Of a stretch of DNA of 64,000 nt, positions 12,205 through 22,229 are shown piece after piece. Source of the stretch: Rhabdophis nuchalis (taxonomy: Eukaryota > Chordata > Lepidosauria > Squamata > Natricidae); NCBI GenBank assembly GCA_039707465.1, contig CM077643.1:246493919-246557918 (forward strand), read 5' to 3'. The position numbers and the translations under genes were made by a program. Position 1 is the first letter of the stretch; each line of letters begins with the position of its first letter. Below the pieces are notes generated by a model that did not search any database, was not told the DNA's origin, and saw only the letters and a program-made list of their open reading frames with translations.

Positions 12205-12310
12205 TGTTTATTTATTTATTTATAAAATCTATTGGCTGCCCACCTTACCATAGGGTAGCACTGGCCAGCTTATAGTTACATATAAGCTAAAACATTAAAA
12301 GGTAAAAACA
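12205..12310 (-). mobile_element. LINE 3' tail fragment
   Basis: Begins (TTTA)n, then ctattggctgcccacctta. Pattern and orientation resemble other L2-type tails in the window, but similarity is weak. Confidence 0.4.
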
Positions 12311-12899
12311 AACATTAAAACCAAGAACACATGAGAAGGGTGGAGGCAGAGTGGGGAGGAAGTGGGGGTCTGTTGTTGCTCAATCAACTACCTCCATTGT
12401 ACTGTTCCCCCACTGGGGTCCCACGTCAACTGGCAAAGACATTTAGGTCCTTACAAAAAGATAGGAGTGTTGGGGCAGATGTGCCAGATGTTATATTTGT
12501 CATAAGAAAACCCCACCACACATCAAAATGTAAGATGAGCAAAACGTAGAAAAAGGAAGCTGTACTTTATTTTTATTATTTTTGTTGAAGAAAGATAATT
12601 CTTACTTATCCATGCATCTCCCAAAATATCTTTTATGTGAACATTCATGGTTCAGAAGCTTATATTTCCTTTGCATCTGATTACCTCTGATTTCCTGATA
12701 TTTTGAATTAGCAGGCCAATATGAATAATCTTCTACAGGGAAAGTTTATTATGAGAGTCTCCACTGACTTCATTTGAACAGACCTAGGATAAATGGTTTA
12801 TGATTTGCAACTATACACTGAGTCTCTAAATTCAACATTTAATCATGCTACTCTCTCTTAACCTTTTGGAAACTGTGCTATGAAAGAATAAGGAAAGCA
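12311..12899. other. Non-coding stretch, nothing recognised
   Basis: No gene or repeat family recognised. Confidence 0.55.
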
Positions 12900-12940
12900 A
12901 AAATGTCTACTTCATTGTTTTACAATGAAGTAGACATTTT
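12900..12940. repeat. Perfect 19-bp hairpin
   Basis: Arm 12900-12918 is the exact reverse complement of 12922-12940, with a 3-nt loop (ttt). It directly abuts the pentanucleotide array. Confidence 0.95.
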
Positions 12941-13016
12941 ACAATACAATACAATACAATACAATACAATACAATACAATACAATACAATACAATACAAT
13001 ACAATACAATACAATA
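12941..13016 (-). repeat. (ACAAT)n pentanucleotide array, expanded CR1 tail
   Basis: About 15 uninterrupted 5-nt units. On the minus strand it is (ATTGT)n directly after the CR1 3' end. The same short motif ends the CR1 copies at 24858-24876 and near 57700, so it grew from the CR1 terminal repeat. Confidence 0.92.
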
Positions 13017-13806
13017 GTAGAGTTGGAGGTCTTGGAGGTCTTCTAGTCCAACCCCCTGCCTAGGCAGGAAACCCTAAACTGTTTCAGACAAATGGCTATC
13101 CAACATCTTGTTAAAGACTTCCAGTGTTGGGGCATTCATAACTTCTGGAGGCAAGCTGTTCCACTGATTAATTGTTCTAACTGTCAGGAAATGTCTCCTC
13201 AGTTCTAAGTTGCTTCTCTCCTTGATTAGTTTCCACCCATTGCTTCTTGTTCTACCCTCAGGTGCCTTGTAGAATAGTTTGACTCCCTCTTCTTTGTAGC
13301 AACCCCTGAGATATTGAAACACTGCTATCATGTCTCCCCTAGTCCTTCTTTTCATTAAACTAGTCATACCCAGTTCCTGCAACCATTCTTCATGTTTTAG
13401 TCTCCAGTCCCCTAATCATCTTTGTTGCTCTTCTCTGCACTCTTTCTAGAGTCTCCACATCTTTTCTACATTGTGGCAACCAAAACTGGATGCAGTATTC
13501 CAAGTGTGGCCGTACCAAGGCATTATAAAGTGGTATTAACACTTCGTGTGATCTTGATTCTATCCCTCTGTTTATGCAGCCTAGAATTGTGTTGGCTTTT
13601 TTGGCAGCTGCTGCACATTGCTGCCTCATATTTAAATGGTTGTCCAGTAGGACTCCAAGAGTCCTTTCACAGTTACTGCTATTGAGCAAGGTACCACCTA
13701 TACTGTACCTGTGAATTTCATTTTTCTTGCCTAAATGTAGAACTTTACTCTTTTCACCATTGAATTTCATTTTATTAGATAATGCCCAATGTTCAAGTTT
13801 GTCACG
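13017..13806 (-). pseudogene. CR1 LINE 3' half (RT thumb and C-terminus)
   Basis: Two minus-strand frames, 13770-13390 and 13382-13074, make one CR1 ORF2 C-terminus broken by a frameshift near 13385. Key blocks are [48 protein letters not shown] and NQWNSLPPEVMNAPTLEVF. These match the copies at 23893 and 39303. The front half, including the catalytic Asp pair, is absent by 5' truncation. Confidence 0.92.
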
Positions 13807-13833
13807 TTTATTACAGACATATTCATTTGTACA

Positions 13834-14336
13834 CTAAGGGTGAAGGTTTGTTCTACAAACTTGTAGTTTGATTTCTGAACATTTCTTTATCAGGCTAGGT
13901 AACCCATCTTCAACAGAGTTTAGTGAATGTCAGTATTGATGGTATTGGTATTCGTGGTAACTGAGAATTCAAATTAACTGAACAACCAACCACAATGACC
14001 TTGACCATCAACCAATCCATGCAACCTTCACAAGCCAGCACTTCACCTCTCAATGACCCTCACCTAATTTAACTTCCCCATGTCAAGATCACCACAAGAT
14101 TCTCATCTTATGTGACCCACACCTGATTCATCACAAGACCTATCATTAGATCCATCACAAGATCCCTACCCAATGTGACTGTCCCATCGCAAGACCTACT
14201 GACCACACAAAACCCTTATAAGCTGAACACCACCAATACTTACATCTCTTAAATTCCACTGAAGATATTATCCAGACTGGTAACGAAATGTTCAGAAATC
14301 AACCCACAAGCTTGGAGAATGAACCTCCACCCTAAA
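13834..14336. mobile_element. Unclassified inverted-terminal-repeat element
   Basis: About 65 bp at 13831-13895 recur inverted at 14275-14340. The shared core is gatttctgaacatttc against gaaatgttcagaaatcaa. Flanking sequences acatattcatttgt (13817-13830) and acatactcatctgt (14336-14349) agree at 12 of 14, a possible old TSD. The interior has no coding capacity. Two inverted copies of a Penelope-like terminus would also explain it. Confidence 0.45.
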
Positions 14337-14349
14337 CATACTCATCTGT

Positions 14350-14690
14350 GAATGAAACAAGGATTGCATTCTTATAACCAGGCAAGAACGGTCCTTAAGT
14401 AATAAAGATTTAAAACTTAAACAATCAACAATTACATTTAATCAATGCTTAAAATTATTTCTTCCATCATTAGGGAAATGATTAAAAATTCCCCCCTGAA
14501 AGATGAAGTCTATCAAATTGGGAAAAGCCACTAAGATCTGCAGTGGGGTAGCTGCATTGATTAGGCAGTTTTGGAAGTTTATCTGAGTGATTACAACTAA
14601 TTAAGACTAGGGTTGGGCAAAATATTTCAAGGCATATTTCATGGAGTTTGATGGCACAAAAGAAGATCCTTCCCCAAAATTGTGAGAGAA
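14350..14690. other. Non-coding stretch, nothing recognised
   Basis: No gene or family recognised. Confidence 0.5.
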
Positions 14691-17150
14691 CTGTGTCCTT
14701 CAGAAGACTGAGCATGGCAGACTTCTGGTTCACGTCACAGCAGGATTATCTGGAAAATAGTGGAGCTCTGCCTAGCTCTGTGAAATGCAGTCAGCAACTG
14801 CTTGCCAGGAGACCCCATGGGGTCAAGCCATCCTGGAGGGGTGGTGAAGAAAGGAGAGGCATTGTAAATCATGAGGAAACCAAAATTTCCTCTTTGGTCC
14901 AAAGAAAGCTCTCCCGAACGGCAGCAGGGACAATGGCCATTTTAGTTTGTCACAACCTGGGACAATGGGGACACTAAGATTTTTGTGCTAGAGTGGTGCA
15001 TGGACAGATCAGTGAAACTGGGTGAGATAACTTCCAACTTTTACCCTAAAGATTTAACTCAAGTTTAACCCAAGTTAAAAAATTTTTTTTTTAAAAAACT
15101 CCAAATAGTAAAAAAATCAGCAATTGGATTTATGGAGAAGGATTAAAGACTAAAAACAAAAGAAAAAGACTAAATAATAAAAACTCAGATGCAAAAGAAA
15201 TATTTAAAGGATGTTTTATAACACAGAAACCCTGGAAAAAGTTAAATAACATTGTGAAAAGTGATTATTGGCAGAAATTGCTTTCCTAAACTCTATTCTA
15301 ACCCCCCTCAGTGGTTGGCAGTCAGCTGTTTTGACTTTTACACTCTGCTGAATGGAGCCATCTACTGGAGGAAGGAGATTACTGCGATATGGGAAATCTG
15401 AGTGAAAATGATGAAAAAGGGAGAAAGCAAATAACACCTGGAAGGCTATTTGACCTTGACATTATCTTAGTAGGCGATTTGGAGGCTTGGAAATATCTAC
15501 TGAGCTGTTTGAAGATTTTTAAAGCAACTGAACTATAAATGCCAAACTCTTATTGACCTGTTCATTGAAAGGTGGATTCAAAAGATTTGAGGAAACCTGG
15601 TGGGCCAAGCAGGATTTGATTCATTAACATCATTTGATAGATCATCCTAGAAGGCAAAAGAAGAAAAGCAATAGAAAAAGATGAGGAGAGAGAATAAGAA
15701 GAAAAGACAAATAAGATAAATTTGGACAATTGGGAAGGTGTAAACTGGAAACTATAAAGACTGTAAAGTATATATTTATAGTGTTTAAGGACTAGAAAAC
15801 TAGAGGATTTGGAGGAATAATTCTGGGATTGATAAATTTTATTATTAATTGATTTTTTTGGAGTTTTTAGATATTGGGATACTGGAATATTAGAGATACA
15901 TTGAATAATTATTAATATATTAATTTGGTACAAAATGATTCAGCAGGAGACAATAAAGTTCTATGCAGAAATGTTAATGATGGCTAAAGGTTTGTATGAA
16001 AGTCTGATAAAGAATCATAAGGAGATGATGGGATTGTCCAAAGATAAAGAAGTGAGTGTAGAATATCCTCAACAAATGGTGGTAAAATGTTCAGAAGACA
16101 GATGAGAAGTCAGAAAGAGTGGTGGAGGAGACAAATCAAAATAAGATACAAGAAAACAAAAATAATGAAAAGCCAATAACAATAAATATTAAGAATTGAA
16201 TAGATAATTCCTTGAGAGCTTACAATAACATGGAGAGGGGAAAAAAGGAAGACGTCTGAAAAATAATGAAAGGGTTATGGATGGGCACCCAAATAATACA
16301 GCAGCAGGAGATAAGAGGTAAGGCAGAGGGAACATTCAGTCTATGTAAAAATGTTAGAAAGAAATATAGGATCCCAAAGAGAAATATAAAAGAAACACCA
16401 AAAAGTCAATAAATGGTGAAATTCAAAAAAGGCTGAGAGATGATGGATATCTTGGAAAATTATGATTGTATTAAAAACTAACAGAAACAAATTGAAAGTA
16501 TAAATTGGGAAAATTGTAACACATTTATACAGTAGATATATAAACGAATTTATTCTAACCACAAATATCCTCAGATTAGGGGGTGAAAGACTGTGACTAG
16601 GCATATTTGAATATATTATTATGATTAACAGTGTGCAAAAATATATTGGAATTTATAGCTTTTAAGGACTACAAATTCAGGGGACTTATAATCCAGGGAC
16701 TGATTAAATTTTATTAATAATTGGTTTTATTGGTGTTTATAGAAAACTGAGATATTGGAAATTTGGTGGAACTTGGGTAGTATTTAAAATATTGAAATAT
16801 TGGTGACTTAACAGAGGTCAATAAACACATTGTATGAAGAAACATAATTGATGTTTAAATATATTTTTGGAGAGTGATTATAAAGAGAGATGAAAGCTAA
16901 AGAGATGACTATGGAAGAACCCCAACAAGTAGGGGAAAAATAAGTACCAATTGGGAAAATAATATTATACATATTGATACATAAAAGAATATTTATAATT
17001 ATAATGAACATTTTAAGGTTAGACATTGGAAGGTGAAAAATATGTATATGTAATTGTATTATCATTGTTAGCACTGTGTAAAAATGTATTGACCCAGTCA
17101 TTACACTCTCCACAAAATATGTTGTTGCTAAAGGAAAACTGCAAATAAAA
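14691..17150 (+). mobile_element. Old AT-rich L1-like sequence with internal duplication
   Basis: 14691-15060 resembles an L1 5' leader (agcatggcagacttctggtt; gacaatggccattttag). A decayed frame from 15936 begins MIQQETIKFYAEMLMMAKG and soon hits stops, reminiscent of the coiled-coil start of L1 ORF1. The block 15757-16080 recurs, diverged, at about 16640-16930 (ttaaggactag, gattgataaattttattatt, gatattggga). Also 16495-16650 resembles 16949-17094 (aattgggaaaat; gtgtgcaaaaatatattg). The assignment is weak. Minus-strand open frames here are by-products. Confidence 0.35.
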
Positions 17151-17168
17151 ACATATACGATGTCAAAC

Positions 17169-17365
17169 GATGATGATGATGATGATGATGAAGAAGAAGA
17201 AGAAGAAGAAGAAGAAGAAGAAGAAGAAGAAGAAGAAGAAGAAGAAGAAGAAGAAGAAGAAGAAGAAGAAGGGGAAGGGGAAGGGGAAGGGGAAGGGGAA
17301 GGGGAAGGGGAAGGGGAGGGGGAGGGGGAAGGGGAAGGGGAAGGGGAAGGGGAAGGGGAAGAAGA
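17169..17365. repeat. Compound (GAT)n-(GAA)n-(GGGGAA)n microsatellite
   Basis: GAT units at 17169-17189, about 27 GAA units at 17190-17270, then GGGGAA and GGGGGA units to 17365. From 17190 to 17365 the plus strand is purine only (176 nt). The poly-Glu, poly-Lys and poly-Leu open frames over it are artefacts. Confidence 0.97.
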
Positions 17366-17894
17366 CTGAGTGTGGCTGCTTCAAGGGCTTTCAAAGACTT
17401 TTCCAGTTGTTTCTAAATAGGGCAATGTAGGAAAAGCCTCCAAGCACCTGCATCAAGCTCTCCAAAACATGTTGCTGTTTCAATGTATCAAGAAGGGGAA
17501 TTTCAAGAGTTTTATGAAACAATCCTTTCAGTGCTTTACACTAGCAGTCCCCAACTTTTCCAGCTTGGCAGCCTGGTGTGTGTAAGGGGGGTGGAGTGGC
17601 AGGTGCACGTGTGCACACAGCTCCATTTGTGCAAGCAATTCATCCGCATACCCTCCACTCGCACCGAATGGAACTTCCTGCAGGAGTGGAGGGCGCTTAT
17701 ACTCACATACAACATGTGTGAATGAAGCTTTGTACTGTAGGAAGTTAAAACCTACCCCTCTACTAGAAAATGAAATATTTTAGGACATATTAAAAGGGCA
17801 GAATATTTCCTCTAAAAGGGAGGCAGAAACTCAGCCCCCCACCACCACTTTTGTCAATAGGCCATTAAGGCCTGAGCCAGTTTATTCTATATAA

Positions 17895-18356
17895 CCGTGA
17901 TGCCGAACCTATGGCATGTGTGCCACAGGTGGCACGTGGAGCCATATCAGCAGGCACGTGAGCTGTTGCCCTAGCTGATTTTTGGCTGACCCACCCACCC
18001 TGCCCTTCCCTTCCCTTCCCAGGTTTCTCCACACGATGCCAGGTAAGTACGGGCTTGCACAGAGGCTCTGGGAGGGCGCTTTCAGCCTCCGGAGGGCCTC
18101 TGGGGTAGGGAAAACAGATCTACCAGGTTACTGGAAGTTGGTAAATGGGACATCTACAGCCTCTGGGGGGCAGGGGAGGCCCAGGCTCCAAAAAATCCAT
18201 GCACGCATGCATGGGGCAGCAGGAGGGGGGGTGTCACACATACATGCATGGGGCAGGCGTGTGTGATTAAATTATTGGTCTGGGCACGCCTGGGTGCATG
18301 ATAACATGTGCATGCGTGCTTTTGGCACTCGAGGCAAAAAAGGTTTGCCATCACTG
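17895..18356. mobile_element. Non-autonomous hAT with 8-bp TSD
   Basis: Ends gtgatgccgaacct and aggtttgccatcactg. The perfect 8-bp TSD ctatataa lies at 17887-17894 and 18357-18364. The interior carries acacatgcatg-type repeats (catgcacgcatgcatgggg). Inserted in the solo LTR. Confidence 0.9.
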
Positions 18357-18526
18357 CTATATAACAAAGATCTACCCACTTCAGGGAGACCCATCTAGCA
18401 AACAGAAAACTCACCACATGGCACCTGGGAAAATTACATCAGCCAGCAAGGCAAACAAGCTTGGGTCTCAGGACAGCCTACACAGTTAGCTAAGACACAC
18501 ACACCTGCCCCCTGGGAGTCTGACAA

Positions 18527-18531
18527 CCAAT
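18527..18531 (+). promoter_or_regulatory. CCAAT box of solo LTR
   Basis: gacaaccaatcagaa is the typical U3 context. It lies just left of the L2 insertion. Confidence 0.5.
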
Positions 18532-18546
18532 CAGAACGCATTTCTT

Positions 18547-21500
18547 AATAATAATAATAATAATAATTTAATTTCTATCCCGCTCTCTCTCCCCAAGGGG
18601 ACTCGAGGCGGGGCACAGGCAATTAAAAATACAAATAGACCACAAACAAATACAAAATACAAAGTTAAAAATAAATTAAATAAATCCTGCGCTAAAACCC
18701 ATAACTAAACTAAAAATTACCCCTAAAAAACCCTGACCTAAAAAGAGACTACCCAAGGCCGGCCAGACGAAAAAAGTGCGTCTTTAATTTTAAGCGGAAG
18801 GAGCGGAGGTCCGTGGTTGTCCTGATATCGGGGGGAAGGTCATTCCAGAGGGCTGGGCCCGCCACAGAGAAGGCCCTTCCCCTGGGCGTCGCCCGCTGAC
18901 AAAGTCTAGTGGACGGCACCCGGAGAAGTCCCTCTCTGTGGGAGCGAATCGGCCGTGAGGATGTATGGGGCAGGATCCGATCCCGCAGGTAGCTAGGTCC
19001 CGAGCCATGGAGCGCTTTGAAGATGGTAACTAACACCTTGAAGCGCACCCGGAAGACGACAGGTAGCCAGTGCAGCTCGCGCAACAGCGGTGTTACATGG
19101 GCAAACCTAGAGGTGCCCATAATTGCTCGCGCGGCTGCATTCTGGACCAACTGAAGCCTCCGGGTACACCTCAAGGGGAGCCCCATGTAGAGAGAGTTGC
19201 AATAATCCAGTCGGGATGTCACGAGAGCATGAGTGACTGTGCGAAGGGCGTCCCGATCCAATAGGGGGCGCAACTGGCGTACCAGGCGAACCTGGTAAAA
19301 CGCCCTCCTGGCCACGGCTGTCACTTGATCTTCCATGGACAGCCGGGTATCCAGGAGGACACCCAAGTTGCGCGCCCCATCCACAGGGGCAAGATGTTCG
19401 CCCCCTATGGCCAGCGTTGGAGAGAGCTGGTTGAATCGGGCAGCCGGAAACCACAGCCACTCGGTCTTGGTCGGGTTGAGCCTAAGTCCGTTACTTCCCA
19501 TCCAGATCCGCACGGCTTCCAGGCACTGGCACATCACCGCTACGGCATCGTTGGGGTGGTTTGGGGTAGATATGTACAGCTGGGTGTCATCAGCGTACAG
19601 GTGGTACTCTACCCCAAAACCACGGATGATCTCGCCCAGCGGCTTCATGTATGCGTTAAACAGGAGAGGTGAGAGGACCGACCCCTGAGGCACCCCGCAT
19701 GTGAGGGGTCTCGGGGTCGACCTCTGCTCTCCTGCCCGCACAAATTGCGATCGGCCAGAGAGGTAGGAGGAGAACCACCGTAAAACGGTGCCTCCCACCC
19801 CCAACCCCCCCAGCCGATGCAATAGGATACCATGGTCGATGGTATCGAAAGCCGCCGAGAGGTCTAATAGGACCAGGATGGAGGAACATCCCCCATCTCT
19901 GGCCCTCCAGAGATCATCTACCAACGCGACCAATGCCGTCTCGGTGCTATGCCCGGGCCGAAAGCCGGACTGGCGCGGATCTAGATAGTCAACTTCCTCC
20001 AGGTGACGGGGAAACTGTTGTGCCACCACACTCTCAACAACCTTCGCCAAGAAGGGAAGGTTGGAGACTGGACGGTAGTTGTTCAAAAGAGCTGGGTCCA
20101 AAGAGGGCTTCTTGAGGAGGGGCCTCACCATGGCCTCTTTTAGGGAGGCAGGCAAGGAACCCTCACTCAAGGATGCGTTGACAACCTCTTGGAGCCAGCC
20201 TCGTGTCACCTCCCAGGATGCCAGTACAAGCCAGGAGGGGCACGGATCCAATAAACATGTGGTGGCTCGCAGTCGCCCACGTAGCCTGTCCATATCCTCG
20301 GAAGTAACGGAGTCAAACTCCTCCCAAACAAGATCTCCCCCGTGGCATCCCACTGGGCCATGAATGGGGGTTAGCTCACTCTGTATCTGGGCGGTTTTCT
20401 CCTGCAGAAAAATCACAAATTCCTCTGCTCTACCCTGTAGCGGGGCTTCCCGCTCCCTCTGTTGAAGGAGGGAGCGGGTCACCCTAAACAGGGCGGCAGG
20501 GCGGTTTTCTGCGGATGCTATGAGAGTGGCACAATGATGACGTTTGGCCACCCTCAGCGCCACAATGTAAGTCCGTAAATGGGCTCTTACCTGTGTCCGG
20601 TCAGATTCAGAGCGGCTAGCCCTCCATCTTCTCTCTAGGCATCTCTTGCGGCGTTTCATCACCCGCAGCTCCTCAGTGAACCAAGGAGCCAGGGTGGTTC
20701 GCCGCCGCAAGAGAGGCCGCAAGGGCGCGACCCGATCTAAGGCTCCCACGGCCGCACTATTCCATGCGGCCGTGAGGTCCTCCATCGGGGCGCGGGTCAG
20801 GGATACAGGAAATGGCCCAAGCGCTGTCTGGAACCCATCCGGGTCCATCAAGCACCTGGGGCGGTACCAGATTGGTGACTCTGGTTCCGCCTCCCCGCGG
20901 AGGGGAGCAGCGGTCGGAAAGTCGAGCCGGAGAAGTGAGTGGTCTGACCATGACAAGGGTGTGATGACTATATCCCCTGTACCCAGATCACTTTTCCATT
21001 GGCCCGAGACGAAGATGAGGTCCGGCGTATGTCCACCCTCGTGGGTGGGGCCCTGAATTACTTGGGTCAGGTCCATGGCCGTCATGGAAGCCATGAACTC
21101 CCGAGCTACCACGGATGATTCGCCCAACGATGGCAGGTTAAAGTCCCCCATGACTATAAGTCTGGGGGTCTCCACTGCCACCGTAGCGATCACCTCCAGG
21201 AGCTCGGGCAGGGCTGCTGCTACATAGCGGGGAGCCAGGTATACAACCAGCAAGCCCAACTGCCTCCCTAGGCCCCACTTCACGCAGAGGGACTCACAGC
21301 CGGAAGTCTGAGGCACAATGGTCTCTCTCGGCTCAAGGCCTTCCTTAATAATGACCGCTACCCCACCACCCCTGCCTAGGGCCCGCGGCTGATGAAATGC
21401 GCGGTAGCCTGGTGGGCACATTTCAACGAGGGGATGTCCTCCCTCGTGGCCCAACCAGGTCTCCGCAATTCCTACCAGGTCCGGCTCCCCCTCTGACACA

Positions 21501-21841
21501 AGGTCACTAATGAGGGGGGCTTTGTTGACAACGGACCTGGCGTTGCAAAACATCAGCCGCAGACCCTGGCTCTGTATTCCCTGGCCACCTAGCCTGCGGG
21601 GGTTGTGGCACCCAACCGTTTGTAACCAACGGCTACGTGCCTCCAACCGGGAGGAAGGAACTTGTCTCCCCTCGGTCCTGCCCCTCCCCACGACCCTCTG
21701 GATGGAGAAGCCCTCCACCGGAATGACTTGTGTTTCCCCCCTCTTAACGGAACCATCCGCCTCCCTCCGTCGTCTGCTGGCTTGGCCCGTTCCCTTCTGG
21801 CTAGTCTCAACCTGTCTAAACCCTCCCTCCTCCCTCCTTTC
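18547..21841 (-). mobile_element. L2 LINE insertion with intact ORF
   Basis: The 3' end is (AAT)n at 18547-18569, preceded on the minus strand by the cgagtccccttggggagag tail. The 8-bp catttctt is duplicated at 18539-18546 and 21842-21849. That puts the 5' end at 21841, inside the solo LTR. The insertion is about 3.3 kb. It is either close to full length or slightly 5'-truncated, because no 5' leader precedes the ORF. Confidence 0.85.
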
Positions 21842-21844
21842 CAT
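18749..21844 (-). CDS. L2-type LINE polyprotein: endonuclease + reverse transcriptase
   Basis: A 1031-residue frame without stop or shift. It would nick target DNA and copy element RNA at the nick. Residues ~1-95 are a basic linker. The APE-type endonuclease follows at ~96-310, with FCNARSVVNK, IAETWLGHE, VMGDFNLPSL and WSDHSLLRLDF keeping the Asn, Glu, Asp/Asn and Ser-Asp-His residues. Reverse transcriptase spans ~560-800, with [48 protein letters not shown] and the catalytic YADD in [13 protein letters not shown]. The C-terminus has LDYCNSLYMGLP, LQLVQNAAARAIMG and LRELHWLPV, typical of L2. The predicted ATG (21844-21842) lies inside the target-site duplication, so it came from host DNA and the natural start may differ. 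No ORF1 is seen. The family is active in some squamates; activity of this copy is unknown. Confidence 0.92.
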   Translation of the reverse strand: MERREEGGFRQVETSQKGTGQASRRRREADGSVKRGETQVIPVEGFSIQRVVGRGRTEGRQVPSSRLEARSRWLQTVGCHNPRRLGGQGIQSQGLRLMFCNARSVVNKAPLISDLVSEGEPDLVGIAETWLGHEGGHPLVEMCPPGYRAFHQPRALGRGGGVAVIIKEGLEPRETIVPQTSGCESLCVKWGLGRQLGLLVVYLAPRYVAAALPELLEVIATVAVETPRLIVMGDFNLPSLGESSVVAREFMASMTAMDLTQVIQGPTHEGGHTPDLIFVSGQWKSDLGTGDIVITPLSWSDHSLLRLDFPTAAPLRGEAEPESPIWYRPRCLMDPDGFQTALGPFPVSLTRAPMEDLTAAWNSAAVGALDRVAPLRPLLRRRTTLAPWFTEELRVMKRRKRCLERRWRASRSESDRTQVRAHLRTYIVALRVAKRHHCATLIASAENRPAALFRVTRSLLQQREREAPLQGRAEEFVIFLQEKTAQIQSELTPIHGPVGCHGGDLVWEEFDSVTSEDMDRLRGRLRATTCLLDPCPSWLVLASWEVTRGWLQEVVNASLSEGSLPASLKEAMVRPLLKKPSLDPALLNNYRPVSNLPFLAKVVESVVAQQFPRHLEEVDYLDPRQSGFRPGHSTETALVALVDDLWRARDGGCSSILVLLDLSAAFDTIDHGILLHRLGGLGVGGTVLRWFSSYLSGRSQFVRAGEQRSTPRPLTCGVPQGSVLSPLLFNAYMKPLGEIIRGFGVEYHLYADDTQLYISTPNHPNDAVAVMCQCLEAVRIWMGSNGLRLNPTKTEWLWFPAARFNQLSPTLAIGGEHLAPVDGARNLGVLLDTRLSMEDQVTAVARRAFYQVRLVRQLRPLLDRDALRTVTHALVTSRLDYCNSLYMGLPLRCTRRLQLVQNAAARAIMGTSRFAHVTPLLRELHWLPVVFRVRFKVLVTIFKALHGSGPSYLRDRILPHTSSRPIRSHREGLLRVPSTRLCQRATPRGRAFSVAGPALWNDLPPDIRTTTDLRSFRLKLKTHFFRLAGLG

Positions 21845-21889
21845 TTCTTACACAGAAATGGAAAGCTCTGGGCTGGGACCCAGAGAGGG

Positions 21890-21896
21890 CATAAAA
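21890..21896 (+). promoter_or_regulatory. TATA-like box of solo LTR
   Basis: gggcataaaaccag, to the right of the L2 insertion. With the L2 removed it sits about 60 bp from the CCAAT box. Confidence 0.5.
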
Positions 21897-21963
21897 CCAG
21901 GGCACTCTCAGCATCTCCTCCCTTTTTCTGCTCAGGAGCTCAAGCCATGTGATCCTGTCCGCC

Positions 21964-21969
21964 ATTAAA
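21964..21969 (+). promoter_or_regulatory. Poly(A) signal of solo LTR
   Basis: attaaa about 70 bp past the TATA-like box, where the end of R is expected. Confidence 0.45.
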
Positions 21970-22229
21970 CCATCTTTCCAGGCAGTCTCTATGTTTCCGG
22001 TGTCTTTTTCCCCACTCGGAACTGAACGGAGATGGACATTTCTTCCAACAGTGCATAAGTGCCCTTTGTTAGCATGAGTGAGCTTCGTGTGTGAACACAA
22101 ATGCCCTCTGCTCATGTGAGTGGAGCTTCAGATGCACCCGCGTGCCCATTTCTCCAATGGCCTGGTTTTGAATAGGCTGTGGCCTGGTAGTGGGTTATGG
22201 CCCTGGGGTTGAGGACTCCTGCTTTATGC

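Larger units (their letters stand above)
17736..22050 (+). mobile_element. Solo LTR of a gammaretrovirus-like element, split by hAT and L2
   Basis: It starts tgtaggaag and ends ttccaaca (TG...CA). The flanking 4-mers are gtac (17732-17735) and gtgc (22051-22054). After removing the hAT (17895-18364) and the L2 with one TSD copy (18547-21849), about 541 bp remain. This has a CCAAT box, a TATA-like box and an ATTAAA signal in correct order. No gag, pol or env is attached, so it is a recombined remnant. Size and signals fit class I endogenous retrovirus LTRs, but the exact family is unknown. Confidence 0.55.
17542..22221. mobile_element. Outer hAT element holding nested insertions
   Basis: Left end tagcagtccccaac and right end gttgaggactcctg are inverted. 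The flanking 8-mers ctttacac (17534-17541) and ctttatgc (22222-22229) match 6 of 8, fitting an old TSD. Only about 17542-17735 and 22051-22221 belong to the original element. The rest is the solo LTR and what landed in it. This is a structural inference from end pairing. Confidence 0.6.

Noticed and set aside
17128..17430. Poly-Glu, poly-Lys, poly-Leu/Pro and Phe-rich open frames
   Set aside because: They are all frames of one GAA/GGGGAA microsatellite.
19325..21968. Several plus-strand frames of 90-152 codons over the L2 ORF
   Set aside because: Antisense shadows of a GC-rich intact ORF with no domain of their own.
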